Below are positions 1 to 5,264 of a stretch of DNA of 5,264 nucleotides, one piece after another. Source of the DNA: UBA8752 sp049610565. GTDB lineage: Bacteria > Bacteroidota > Bacteroidia > Flavobacteriales_D > Sanyastnellaceae. Each line of letters opens with the position of its first letter. The stretch's first letter is position 1. The translations under genes and the position numbers were made by a program. The DNA lies in assembly GCA_049610565.1 (NCBI GenBank), contig JBMYZR010000089.1:1-5264 (forward strand). The letters are read 5' to 3'. The notes beneath the pieces were generated by a model, which saw only the letters and a program-made list of their open reading frames with translations, ran no database searches and was not told the DNA's origin.

Positions 1-1
1 C

Positions 2-1009
2 TCCCGCACCCAGCCGACCCTCCTCGATGTGGTGGTCGCCCTATTCGGTGGCCTCGCCGGCATCCTCGCCGGCTCCCGCAAGGAGAAATCCAACGTGATT
101 CCCGGCGTCGCCATCGCCACCGCCCTGATGCCACCCCTCTGCACAGCGGGCTATGGACTGGCCAATGGAGAATGGAACTTCCTCTTCGGCGGCTTTTACC
201 TCTTCCTGATCAACACGGCGCTCATCGCCCTGTCCACCTGGGTCGTGGTCCGCTACCTCCGGTTCCCGACCCTGACCTACGTCGAGCCAGCGGTCGAACG
301 CCGCTACAAGCGCCTGTCTGCCCTGCTGTTCCTCGCCTTGCTCGGCCCCTCCGCCTGGATCTTCTTCGGCATCGTGGTCGAAAGCCGCGAAGACGCCGCC
401 CTGCTGACCTACGTCGACACGCACATGAACCTCGCCGGCACCTCGGTCACCGCAGAAGTGGACCGGACCCAGGACCCCGCCGAGCTCCGGGTGGAAATCC
501 TGGGGAAACCCGTCTCCGACGAGCAGGAGGAACAATGGCGAAAGGAGCTGGCGTACAGCCACCCCGACATCGTCCTGTCCGTGTTCCGGACCAGCATTGA
601 CGAGGCGGACATCGAGGACCTCCAGAACCAGGTCCAACTGATGATGAGCAGCTATGCCGACCTGTCCGCCAAGGACAAGGAGCTCGCCCGCCTCCGCGCG
701 GAACTGACCGTGATGGAGGGAGAATTCCGCAAACTGCAGGAAGCGCAATTGCCCTCCAGCCTCGGAGACGAACTGCTCGCCACGCAGCCGCAGGTCACCG
801 CAGTCCGGTGGGGCCGCATTGCCGTCGAGACCCGGGATGGGGAACCCGACGCCACCAACACCGATCAGCTTGTTGTGGAATGGGCAGACACCCTCTCCGT
901 CGCCGACCGCACGGCCCTCGAGGCCTCCCTCACGGAATGGCTGACGGTGCGCTGGCCCACTGCCTCGCAGGCACAAGTCCGCGTCGAATCCCCTGAACCA
1001 CAACCTTGA
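2..1009 (+). CDS. DUF389-family membrane protein, 5' end missing
   Basis: This reading frame is open from the first complete codon (base 2) to a TGA at 1007-1009, giving 335 visible residues. The GTG at 29 lies inside conserved sequence and is not the true start. Visible residues 1-88 match the second half of the DUF389 hydrophobic domain: RTQPTLLD, then ALFGGLAGILAG, then the signature PGVAIATALMPPLC at 34-47, then a FLFGGFYLFLIN helix. Hydrophobic segments fall at about 8-24, 32-53, 60-83 and 105-126. From about 127 the protein turns soluble and charged, and 204-250 looks like a coiled coil (DLSAKDKELARLRAELTVME). The DUF389 family has no firmly assigned biochemical role, so transporter or sensor ideas are guesses. 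The tail is longer than the bare domain, as I recall for Bacteroidota members. The stop overlaps the next start by four bases, implying coupled translation. The family call is firm; the function is unknown. Confidence 0.85.
   Translation, partial: SRTQPTLLDVVVALFGGLAGILAGSRKEKSNVIPGVAIATALMPPLCTAGYGLANGEWNFLFGGFYLFLINTALIALSTWVVVRYLRFPTLTYVEPAVERRYKRLSALLFLALLGPSAWIFFGIVVESREDAALLTYVDTHMNLAGTSVTAEVDRTQDPAELRVEILGKPVSDEQEEQWRKELAYSHPDIVLSVFRTSIDEADIEDLQNQVQLMMSSYADLSAKDKELARLRAELTVMEGEFRKLQEAQLPSSLGDELLATQPQVTAVRWGRIAVETRDGEPDATNTDQLVVEWADTLSVADRTALEASLTEWLTVRWPTASQAQVRVESPEPQP
1006..1009 (+). promoter_or_regulatory. TTGA stop/start overlap between the DUF389 and HEALH genes
   Basis: The TGA (1007-1009) ending the DUF389 gene shares bases with the TTG (1006-1008) starting the next gene. 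With no Shine-Dalgarno in the preceding 15 bases, re-initiation by terminating ribosomes is the likely way the downstream gene is translated. The rare start codon may keep the second product below the first. Confidence 0.65.
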
Positions 1010-1707
1010 GGGACGCCATCCGCATTGGACTCAACGTCCTGCGCTGGCCCATCGGCATCGCGGCCCTGATCGGCCTGCCCTCTGCGATGCGCAGCCTCAT
1101 CGGACTGGGCCAATCATTTGACGTCGACACGTGGTGGCCGCTCTGGACCGCGCTCGCCGTCACGGTCGCCCTGTGGTTCACCTGGTGGCGACATGCCCGA
1201 TGGGGCCGGTTCATCACAACCATCGAACATGAGGCCCTCCATGCCATCGTGGCCATGCTCACCCTGATTCCCGTCCGGGAAATGAAGGTCCGGGAGGATG
1301 GCAGCGGCCATGTCCTGTTCCAACCGCCAGGCCACTGGCTCCTCTTCCTCGCGCCCTACTTCATTCCGATGCTCCTCCTTGCCGAGATCGCCCTCGTGCG
1401 CATGTTGGGCCTGCCCTCGCCTGGGGAAACCGCCCTGTTCGGACTGCTGCTGGGCATCAGCCTTGCCGGCCACCTCCGGCAGATGCACCCCCGCCAAACC
1501 GACTTCCGCATGGCCGGCCGCGTCTTCACCGTCGCCTTTCTCCCCACCGCCTTCCTGTTGGGATACGGCATCGCCCTCTCGTTCATCGCCGGCTCCGGGT
1601 TGAACGCCCCTGCCCGGTTTCTCGAAGCCTGGGCACTCGATGGGTGGCGGGATGCGAAATGGGCATTCGAGGCCGTCGTGTCGTGGACCCAAACCCTGCG
1701 CGGTTAA
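1006..1707 (+). CDS. Putative M50-type membrane metalloprotease (HEALH motif)
   Basis: This encodes a 233-residue polytopic membrane protein. Hydrophobic segments lie near 12-26, 44-61, 77-90, 110-133, 141-159 and 172-196. The key feature is H75-E76-A77-L78-H79, an HExxH zinc-binding motif in a hydrophobic setting, followed by LAPYFIP (115-121) and HPRQTDF (161-167). This resembles the M50B-like membrane peptidases, in which the two histidines bind zinc and the glutamate activates water. D166 is a possible third ligand, but that is inference. The usual NxxPxxxxDG motif of site-2 proteases is not obvious. The start is TTG at 1006: an in-frame TGA at 994-996 blocks extension, and the next ATG (1087) would remove a hydrophobic N-terminal segment. 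The TTG overlaps the upstream TGA by four bases. No Shine-Dalgarno is seen. It could instead be a non-proteolytic membrane protein carrying a chance HExxH. The substrate is unknown. Confidence 0.72.
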   Translation: MRDAIRIGLNVLRWPIGIAALIGLPSAMRSLIGLGQSFDVDTWWPLWTALAVTVALWFTWWRHARWGRFITTIEHEALHAIVAMLTLIPVREMKVREDGSGHVLFQPPGHWLLFLAPYFIPMLLLAEIALVRMLGLPSPGETALFGLLLGISLAGHLRQMHPRQTDFRMAGRVFTVAFLPTAFLLGYGIALSFIAGSGLNAPARFLEAWALDGWRDAKWAFEAVVSWTQTLRG

Positions 1708-1716
1708 TTTGCCGGC

Positions 1717-2169
1717 ATGCGGGCTGTTGTCCAACGGGTAAGCCGCGCCGAGGTGCGCGTGGAAGGCGAAGTGATCGGGTCCTGCGGGTCCGGCGTGATG
1801 GTCCTGCTCGGCGTCCATGCCGAGGATGCAGAGGCGGATGCCGATTGGCTCGCCCGCAAGGTGGCCGAGATGCGCATCTTCTCCGACGAGGACGGCAAGA
1901 TGAACCGGGCCCTGACCGATTTCGGGGGCGAGGCGCTGGTGGTGAGCCAATTCACCCTCCACGCCAAGACCAAGAAAGGCGCCCGCCCCAGCTTCATCCA
2001 CGCCGCGCGACCCGAAACGGCCATTCCGCTGTACGAACGGTTCGTCCGCGAGTTGGAAGACCACCTCAAGCGCCCGGTCGCCACGGGCCGGTTCGGTGCC
2101 ATGATGGAGGTGGACCTCATCAACGACGGCCCCGTCACCATCACCATGGACACCCGCAACAAGGAATGA
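1717..2169 (+). CDS. dtd: D-aminoacyl-tRNA deacylase
   Basis: This 150-residue cytoplasmic enzyme, close to the usual length of about 145, hydrolyses the ester bond of D-aminoacyl-tRNAs (classically D-Tyr-tRNA) and also Gly mischarged on tRNA-Ala, recycling tRNA and protecting translation. The start is the typical MRAVVQRVSRAEVRVEGEVIG, with the substrate-strand motif VVSQFTLHA (S77-Q78-F79-T80-L81), KGARPSF at 87-93, TGRFGAMM at 123-130 and the C-terminal INDGPVT (N136 to T141). G138-P139 is the Gly-cisPro pair that gives chiral selectivity in this family. KMNRALTDFGGEAL is also characteristic. No expected motif is missing. The ATG lies nine bases after the previous stop, without a recognisable Shine-Dalgarno. 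The last codons overlap the next gene by ATGA, so the two are probably co-translated. The assignment is firm. Confidence 0.97.
   Translation: MRAVVQRVSRAEVRVEGEVIGSCGSGVMVLLGVHAEDAEADADWLARKVAEMRIFSDEDGKMNRALTDFGGEALVVSQFTLHAKTKKGARPSFIHAARPETAIPLYERFVRELEDHLKRPVATGRFGAMMEVDLINDGPVTITMDTRNKE
2166..2169 (+). promoter_or_regulatory. ATGA overlap between dtd and the MazG-like gene
   Basis: The ATG at 2166-2168 overlaps the dtd stop TGA at 2167-2169, a classic translational-coupling junction. The bases just before it (aacaaggaatga) include AAGGA close to the ATG, which resembles a Shine-Dalgarno but lies only one base upstream, too near to act in the usual way. Confidence 0.75.
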
Positions 2170-2513
2170 CCCCCGCCCCTGACTCCCCCACCCTCGCCGA
2201 TGTGCAGGCCCAGATCGATGAGTGGATCACCACCATCGGCGTCCGCTACTTCAGCGAACTGACCAACATGGCCATCCTGACCGAGGAGGTCGGCGAACTG
2301 GCCCGCATCATGGCCCGTCGCTATGGCGACCAGAGCGAGAAGCCCTCCGATGCCGGGCGCGACCTCGGCGACGAGATGGCCGATGTGTTGTGGGTGCTGG
2401 CCGCCCTGGCCAACCAGACCGGCGTGGACCTCAGCGAGGCCTTCCGCCGCAACCTCGACAAGAAGACCCAACGCGACGCCGACCGGCACCGCAACAACCC
2501 CAAGCTGCAATGA
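2166..2513 (+). CDS. MazG-like nucleotide pyrophosphohydrolase
   Basis: This 115-residue all-alpha NTP pyrophosphohydrolase is a small single-domain MazG relative. It is expected to cleave nucleoside triphosphates to the monophosphate and pyrophosphate in the cytoplasm, probably removing non-canonical nucleotides, though the substrate cannot be read from sequence. The metal-binding signature is intact: E40-E41-V-G-E44 on one helix and E70-M-A-D73 on the next (EExxE, then ExxD). ANQTGVDLSEAFRRNL (82-97) and DKKTQRDADRHRNNP (98-112) match the small Bacteroidota form as I remember it. I chose ATG 2166 because it overlaps the dtd stop as ATGA, gives the family's usual length and places the conserved QIDEWITTIGVRYF near the N-terminus. 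The same frame stays open far upstream, but only as a shadow across dtd. The gene also ends in an ATGA overlap with the next gene. It should not be called mazG itself, since the E. coli protein has two such domains. Confidence 0.92.
   Translation: MTPAPDSPTLADVQAQIDEWITTIGVRYFSELTNMAILTEEVGELARIMARRYGDQSEKPSDAGRDLGDEMADVLWVLAALANQTGVDLSEAFRRNLDKKTQRDADRHRNNPKLQ
2510..2513 (+). promoter_or_regulatory. ATGA overlap between the MazG-like gene and the propeller gene
   Basis: The ATG at 2510-2512 overlaps the stop TGA at 2511-2513. No Shine-Dalgarno precedes it and there is no intergenic space for a promoter, so synthesis of the exported protein from this message appears tied to translation of the cytoplasmic pyrophosphohydrolase, unless a promoter lies inside the upstream gene. 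Confidence 0.75.
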
Positions 2514-2569
2514 CCCTTCGCCAGACCCTCCTGCTCGCCGCCCTGCTGTGGGTGGCCGGCGCCGATGCC
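2510..2569 (+). other. Signal peptide of the propeller protein
   Basis: Residues 1-20 have a short basic n-region (R4), a hydrophobic core at 7-16 (LLLAALLWVA) and an A18-D19-A20 cleavage box before Q21. This is a standard Sec / signal peptidase I pattern. There is no lipobox cysteine, so a lipoprotein is unlikely. It also supports ATG 2510 as the true start. Confidence 0.85.
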
Positions 2570-5264
2570 CAACGCGGGCGGAAGTCCGACGTGATCGCCC
2601 CGACCCCCGCCGCCGACCGCCTCGCCGTGGCCGACGCCCACGCCGCGTTGGATGCCGCCTCGTGGACCGCGGGACTGGACCTGCGTTGCGTCGGTCCGAC
2701 CGTCATGAGCGGCCGGGTCGTGGACCTCTCCGTGAACCCGGCTGACCCCTCGGAGTTCGTCGTCGCCTACGCGACCGGCGGCCTGTGGCACACCACCGAC
2801 CACGGCACGTCCTTCACCCCGCTGTTCGACCACGAGACCGTCATCTTCCTCGGCGCCATCGCCGTGGACTGGGACAGCCGCACGATCTGGGCCGGCACCG
2901 GCGAGGTCAACTCCTCCCGCTCCAGCTACGCCGGCCTCGGCGTGTACCGCAGCACCGACTGGGGCGCCAACTGGGAGCACATGGGCCTGGCCGACAGCCA
3001 CCACATCGGGCGCATGGCCCTTACCGCTGACGGCAGAGTCTACGTGGCGGCCCTGGGTGCCCTCTACCAAAACGACGCGCCGGGTGAACGCGGCTTGTAC
3101 CGTTGGACAGAAGCCACGGGCCAATGGACCCTGCTGCTCGACGGCACGCAGGCGGGCCGACCGGCCGCCGGAGCGGTCGACCTTGTCGTCGATGCCGCCA
3201 ATGAGGACCACCTCTACGTCGCCTTGTGGGACCGCACCCGCCGGGCGTGGGACTTCACCGAAGGCGGCCCCGGCAGCGGCGTCTTCGAATCCATCGACGG
3301 CGGCGCCACCTGGGTCCGGTTGACCTCCGAGGCCAACGGCTTCCCCGCCGAGGACGGCATCGGCCGCATCGGACTCGCCTACCACCCGGGCGCGGCCCGG
3401 CTCTACGTGATGGTCGACAACCAGAACGCCAAGCCCGACGACAAGGACGAAGAAGGAGAGGGCGAGGACGAACTGGAGGCCAAGGACTTCCGCGGCATGA
3501 ACGCCAAAGCCTTCGCCGCCCTCGACACCACAACGTTGACCACCTTCCTCGAGGACAACGGATTCCCGGAGGATGCCGACGCCGCCTCCCTGTTCCAGCG
3601 GGTGGCCGATGGCGATCTCGACCCGGAGGCCCTCGCCGACTACCTCGGTGACGCCAACGCCGAGATGTTCAACCCGCCCGTCATCGGGGCCGAGGTCTAC
3701 CGCTGGGCCGCCCAACCCCTGCGCGCCGGAGAGGCCGCCCCGCGCGGCATCGACACCGCGGACGCCGCCTGGGTCCGCACCCACGAGGAGGGCCTCGACG
3801 AGGTCTGCTACAGTTACTGTTACTATTTCGGCCTGATCGAGGTCAATCCCACCGACGAGACCCACGTCGTCATCGGCGGTGTGCCGCTTCTGGAGAGCAC
3901 CGATGGTGGCGCCACGTGGTCGTCCATTGCCCAGGACAACGTCCACGTCGACCACCACCACATCTGGTTCGACCCGGCCGACCCGCTGCACCTCATCAAC
4001 GGCAACGACGGCGGCATCAACGTCACCTTCGACGGCGGCGAGCATTGGACCTCCTGCAACTCTCCTGCGGTGGGGCAGTTCTATGCCGTGGCCGTAGACG
4101 ATGCCAGCCCATACCGTATCTATGGCGGATTGCAGGACAACGGCACCTGGCGCGGCCCCAGCGGCTACGAGGCCAGTCCGCGTTGGCACCAGACCGGCGA
4201 CTACCCGTACGACCGGCTCAACGGCGGGGACGGCATGCAAATCCAGGTCGACACCCGCGACAACGAGACGGTCTACACCGGCTCCCAGTTCGGTTGGTAC
4301 GCCCGCTCCAACAAGCAGACCGGCGACCGCGCCTTCCTGCACCCCAAGCACACCCTCGGTGAGACGCCGCTCCGCTGGAATTGGCAGACCCCGATCTACC
4401 TGAGCCGCCACCACCAGGACGTGCTGTACATGGCGTCCAACCGCGTGCACCGCTCGCTTGCCCAGGGCGACGACTTCGAAGCCATGTCCGGCGACCTGAC
4501 CCGCGGATCCCGCCAGGGCAACGTGCCCTTCGGCTCGCTCACGTCCTTGAACGAAAGCCCCTTGCGCTTCGGCCGACTCGCGGTCGGCTCCGATGACGGC
4601 CTGCTCCACACGAGCATGGACGGCGGCTACACCTGGGAGGACCGCACCCCGCCGGCACCCAACGCCTCACCAGACCGCTCCCTCTGGATTTCCGAGGTCC
4701 TCTGGTCCCACCACGAGGCCGACCGGCTCTACGCCACCTTCAACGGCTACCGGCACGACCACTTCGCCCCCTACCTCTACGTCTCTGAGAATGCGGGCGC
4801 GACCTGGACCCGGCTCGGCGACGACGGCACCGCCCGCGGCGGCCTGCCCATGGAGCCCGTCAACGCGCTCGCCGAATCCGCCGATGTGGACGGCTTGCTG
4901 TTCTGCGGCACCGACGGCGGCCTTTACGTCTCGGTGGACGGCGGCCTGAGCTGGGCCCTCGCCCATGGTGATCTGCCCCGCGTTCCGGTCCACGACCTCG
5001 TGATCCAGGAACGGGAAGACGACCTCGTCATCGGCACCCACGGCCGCAGCATCTGGGTGCTGGACATCGCCCCGTTGGTGGCAGGACTGAGCGAAGACGA
5101 CGTCGACCTCACGACCCTCCGGTTCGACGCCCCGGAAGAGCTCGAGTGGCGCGAGGGCTGGGGCAAACGCGGCTACGGCTGGGGCGACGCCTGGGAGCCT
5201 GAAGTCAGCGTGAGCGTCTTCCTGCCGGAGGGCGGAACGTGCTACCTCCAAGCCGAGGACAGCA
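2510..5264 (+). CDS. Exported VPS10/sortilin-like Asp-box beta-propeller protein, 3' end missing
   Basis: The frame is open from ATG 2510 to the window end: 918 complete codons, no stop. A signal peptide (1-20, ADA before Q21) sends it out of the cytoplasm. The body is a repeat-rich beta-propeller with eight Asp-box-like motifs (S-x-D-x-G-x-x-W) between residues 95 and 815. Family-typical blocks include GPTVMSGRVVDL (about 62-73), GTGEVNSSR, STDWGANW (148-155), NVHVDHHHIWFDP (477-489), NGNDGG (497-502), LQDNGTW (541-547), GGDGM (572-576), GSQFG (591-595) and THGRSIW (843-849). A charged helical stretch at 310-395 interrupts the blades. From about 880 a W/G-rich, beta-sandwich-like segment begins and is cut off. 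I recall relatives of about 1000-1100 residues annotated as VPS10-domain or BNR-repeat glycosyl hydrolases, with no secure activity. A C-terminal secretion signal, such as a type IX domain, would lie beyond the window. ATG 2510 overlaps the upstream stop by ATGA, fixing the start. Confidence 0.9.
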   Translation, partial: MTLRQTLLLAALLWVAGADAQRGRKSDVIAPTPAADRLAVADAHAALDAASWTAGLDLRCVGPTVMSGRVVDLSVNPADPSEFVVAYATGGLWHTTDHGTSFTPLFDHETVIFLGAIAVDWDSRTIWAGTGEVNSSRSSYAGLGVYRSTDWGANWEHMGLADSHHIGRMALTADGRVYVAALGALYQNDAPGERGLYRWTEATGQWTLLLDGTQAGRPAAGAVDLVVDAANEDHLYVALWDRTRRAWDFTEGGPGSGVFESIDGGATWVRLTSEANGFPAEDGIGRIGLAYHPGAARLYVMVDNQNAKPDDKDEEGEGEDELEAKDFRGMNAKAFAALDTTTLTTFLEDNGFPEDADAASLFQRVADGDLDPEALADYLGDANAEMFNPPVIGAEVYRWAAQPLRAGEAAPRGIDTADAAWVRTHEEGLDEVCYSYCYYFGLIEVNPTDETHVVIGGVPLLESTDGGATWSSIAQDNVHVDHHHIWFDPADPLHLINGNDGGINVTFDGGEHWTSCNSPAVGQFYAVAVDDASPYRIYGGLQDNGTWRGPSGYEASPRWHQTGDYPYDRLNGGDGMQIQVDTRDNETVYTGSQFGWYARSNKQTGDRAFLHPKHTLGETPLRWNWQTPIYLSRHHQDVLYMASNRVHRSLAQGDDFEAMSGDLTRGSRQGNVPFGSLTSLNESPLRFGRLAVGSDDGLLHTSMDGGYTWEDRTPPAPNASPDRSLWISEVLWSHHEADRLYATFNGYRHDHFAPYLYVSENAGATWTRLGDDGTARGGLPMEPVNALAESADVDGLLFCGTDGGLYVSVDGGLSWALAHGDLPRVPVHDLVIQEREDDLVIGTHGRSIWVLDIAPLVAGLSEDDVDLTTLRFDAPEELEWREGWGKRGYGWGDAWEPEVSVSVFLPEGGTCYLQAEDS
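2792..4954 (+). repeat. Eight Asp-box (BNR) motifs in the beta-propeller
   Basis: Divergent protein-level repeats fit S/T-x-D-x-G-x-x-W/F at residues 95-102 (TTDHGTSF), 148-155 (STDWGANW), 261-268 (SIDGGATW), 463-470 (STDGGATW), 506-513 (TFDGGEHW), 702-709 (SMDGGYTW), 759-766 (SENAGATW) and 808-815 (SVDGGLSW). Each normally forms a turn between two outer strands of a propeller blade. The uneven spacing, with gaps of 195-200 residues before 463 and before 702, implies blades without a recognisable box or with inserts. The box at 759 has N-A in place of D-G. Confidence 0.88.
3437..3694 (+). other. Charged helical insert within the propeller
   Basis: Residues 310-395 differ from the surrounding beta-rich sequence. 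They open with an acidic run (DDKDEEGEGEDELEAKD, 310-326) and continue with helix-like, Asp/Ala/Leu-rich sequence (GMNAKAFAALD, TFLEDNGFPEDADAASLFQ, DPEALADYLGDANAEMF) before beta sequence resumes at GAEVYRW (394-400). The insert sits between the boxes at 261 and 463 and is predicted to project from the propeller face. I recall a similar helical insert in Bacteroidota relatives, so it is probably a family trait and not a recent insertion. Confidence 0.65.

Noticed and set aside
29..31. GTG at 29 as the start of the first gene
   Set aside because: The frame is open to the window edge, and the residues before it (RTQPTLLD) belong to the conserved DUF389 domain, so the gene begins upstream of the window.
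41..1003. A 320-codon minus-strand open frame opposite the DUF389 gene
   Set aside because: Same codon-aligned shadow effect; the translation is Gly/Glu/Val-rich without domain character, and the sense strand has clear DUF389 signatures.
1704..1712. gttaatttg as a Bacteroidota -7 promoter element (TAnnTTTG) before dtd
   Set aside because: It misses one consensus base, includes the stop codon of the upstream gene, lies only a few bases from the ATG and has no convincing -33 partner. The only support is that it is an AT-rich patch in a GC-rich region.
1114..2064. A 316-codon minus-strand open frame spanning the HEALH gene and dtd
   Set aside because: Both sense genes are in the same frame, so their combined lack of TTA, CTA and TCA leaves the aligned antisense frame open across the junction. 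It is opposite firmly identified dtd.
1644..2165. N-terminal extension of the MazG-like gene through dtd in the same frame
   Set aside because: The extension is Arg/Pro/Gly-rich shadow sequence over dtd. The ATG at 2166 gives the normal family length and an ATGA junction.
2321..4609. A 762-codon open frame on the minus strand opposite the propeller gene
   Set aside because: It is codon-aligned with the sense frame, so it stays open simply because the sense gene avoids TTA, CTA and TCA, as GC-rich genes do; it ends at the TCA near 4670. Its translation is low-complexity (Val/Gly/Ala/Asp/His-rich) with no recognisable domain, while the sense frame has a signal peptide and family motifs.

Overview
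The window is a dense, single-strand (+) run of five protein genes with almost no non-coding DNA. It is GC-rich (about two-thirds by eye), with a strong preference for C in third codon positions. Two genes are cut by the window edges: the first lacks its 5' end and the last lacks its 3' end. I see no RNA genes, mobile elements, CRISPR arrays, terminators or convincing promoters, and no non-coding gap is longer than 9 bases.

Layout. (1) Bases 2-1009 hold the C-terminal part of a DUF389-family membrane protein with a soluble, coiled-coil-containing tail. (2) Bases 1006-1707 encode a polytopic membrane protein with an HEALH motif, probably an M50-type intramembrane metalloprotease. (3) Bases 1717-2169 encode D-aminoacyl-tRNA deacylase (dtd). 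(4) Bases 2166-2513 encode a small MazG-like nucleotide pyrophosphohydrolase. (5) Bases 2510-5264 and beyond encode a large exported protein of the VPS10/sortilin-like, Asp-box (BNR) beta-propeller type. Genes 1/2, 3/4 and 4/5 each overlap by four bases (TTGA, ATGA, ATGA), and genes 2 and 3 are 9 bases apart. The block therefore looks like one translationally coupled operon whose promoter lies upstream of the window.

Organism. From memory of these families, the small MazG-like protein (YFSELTNMAILTEEVGELAR and ANQTGVDL...NLDKKTQRD), the dtd-mazG pairing, the large secreted VPS10-like protein and the missing Shine-Dalgarno sequences all point to the Bacteroidota in the broad sense. The high GC suggests a GC-rich branch, such as the Rhodothermota or a GC-rich Flavobacteriales lineage. 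I cannot decide between these from this window.

Function. Genes 3 and 4 are quality-control enzymes: one removes D-amino acids from mischarged tRNA, the other probably hydrolyses unwanted nucleoside triphosphates. Genes 1 and 2 are poorly characterised inner-membrane proteins. Gene 5 acts outside the cytoplasm. No shared pathway is evident, so co-transcription may reflect genome compaction rather than a dedicated system. I did not find a clear undescribed system. The most useful leads are the HEALH membrane protein, the His/Asp/Asn-rich motif cluster in the propeller protein, and the coupling of an export substrate to housekeeping enzymes.
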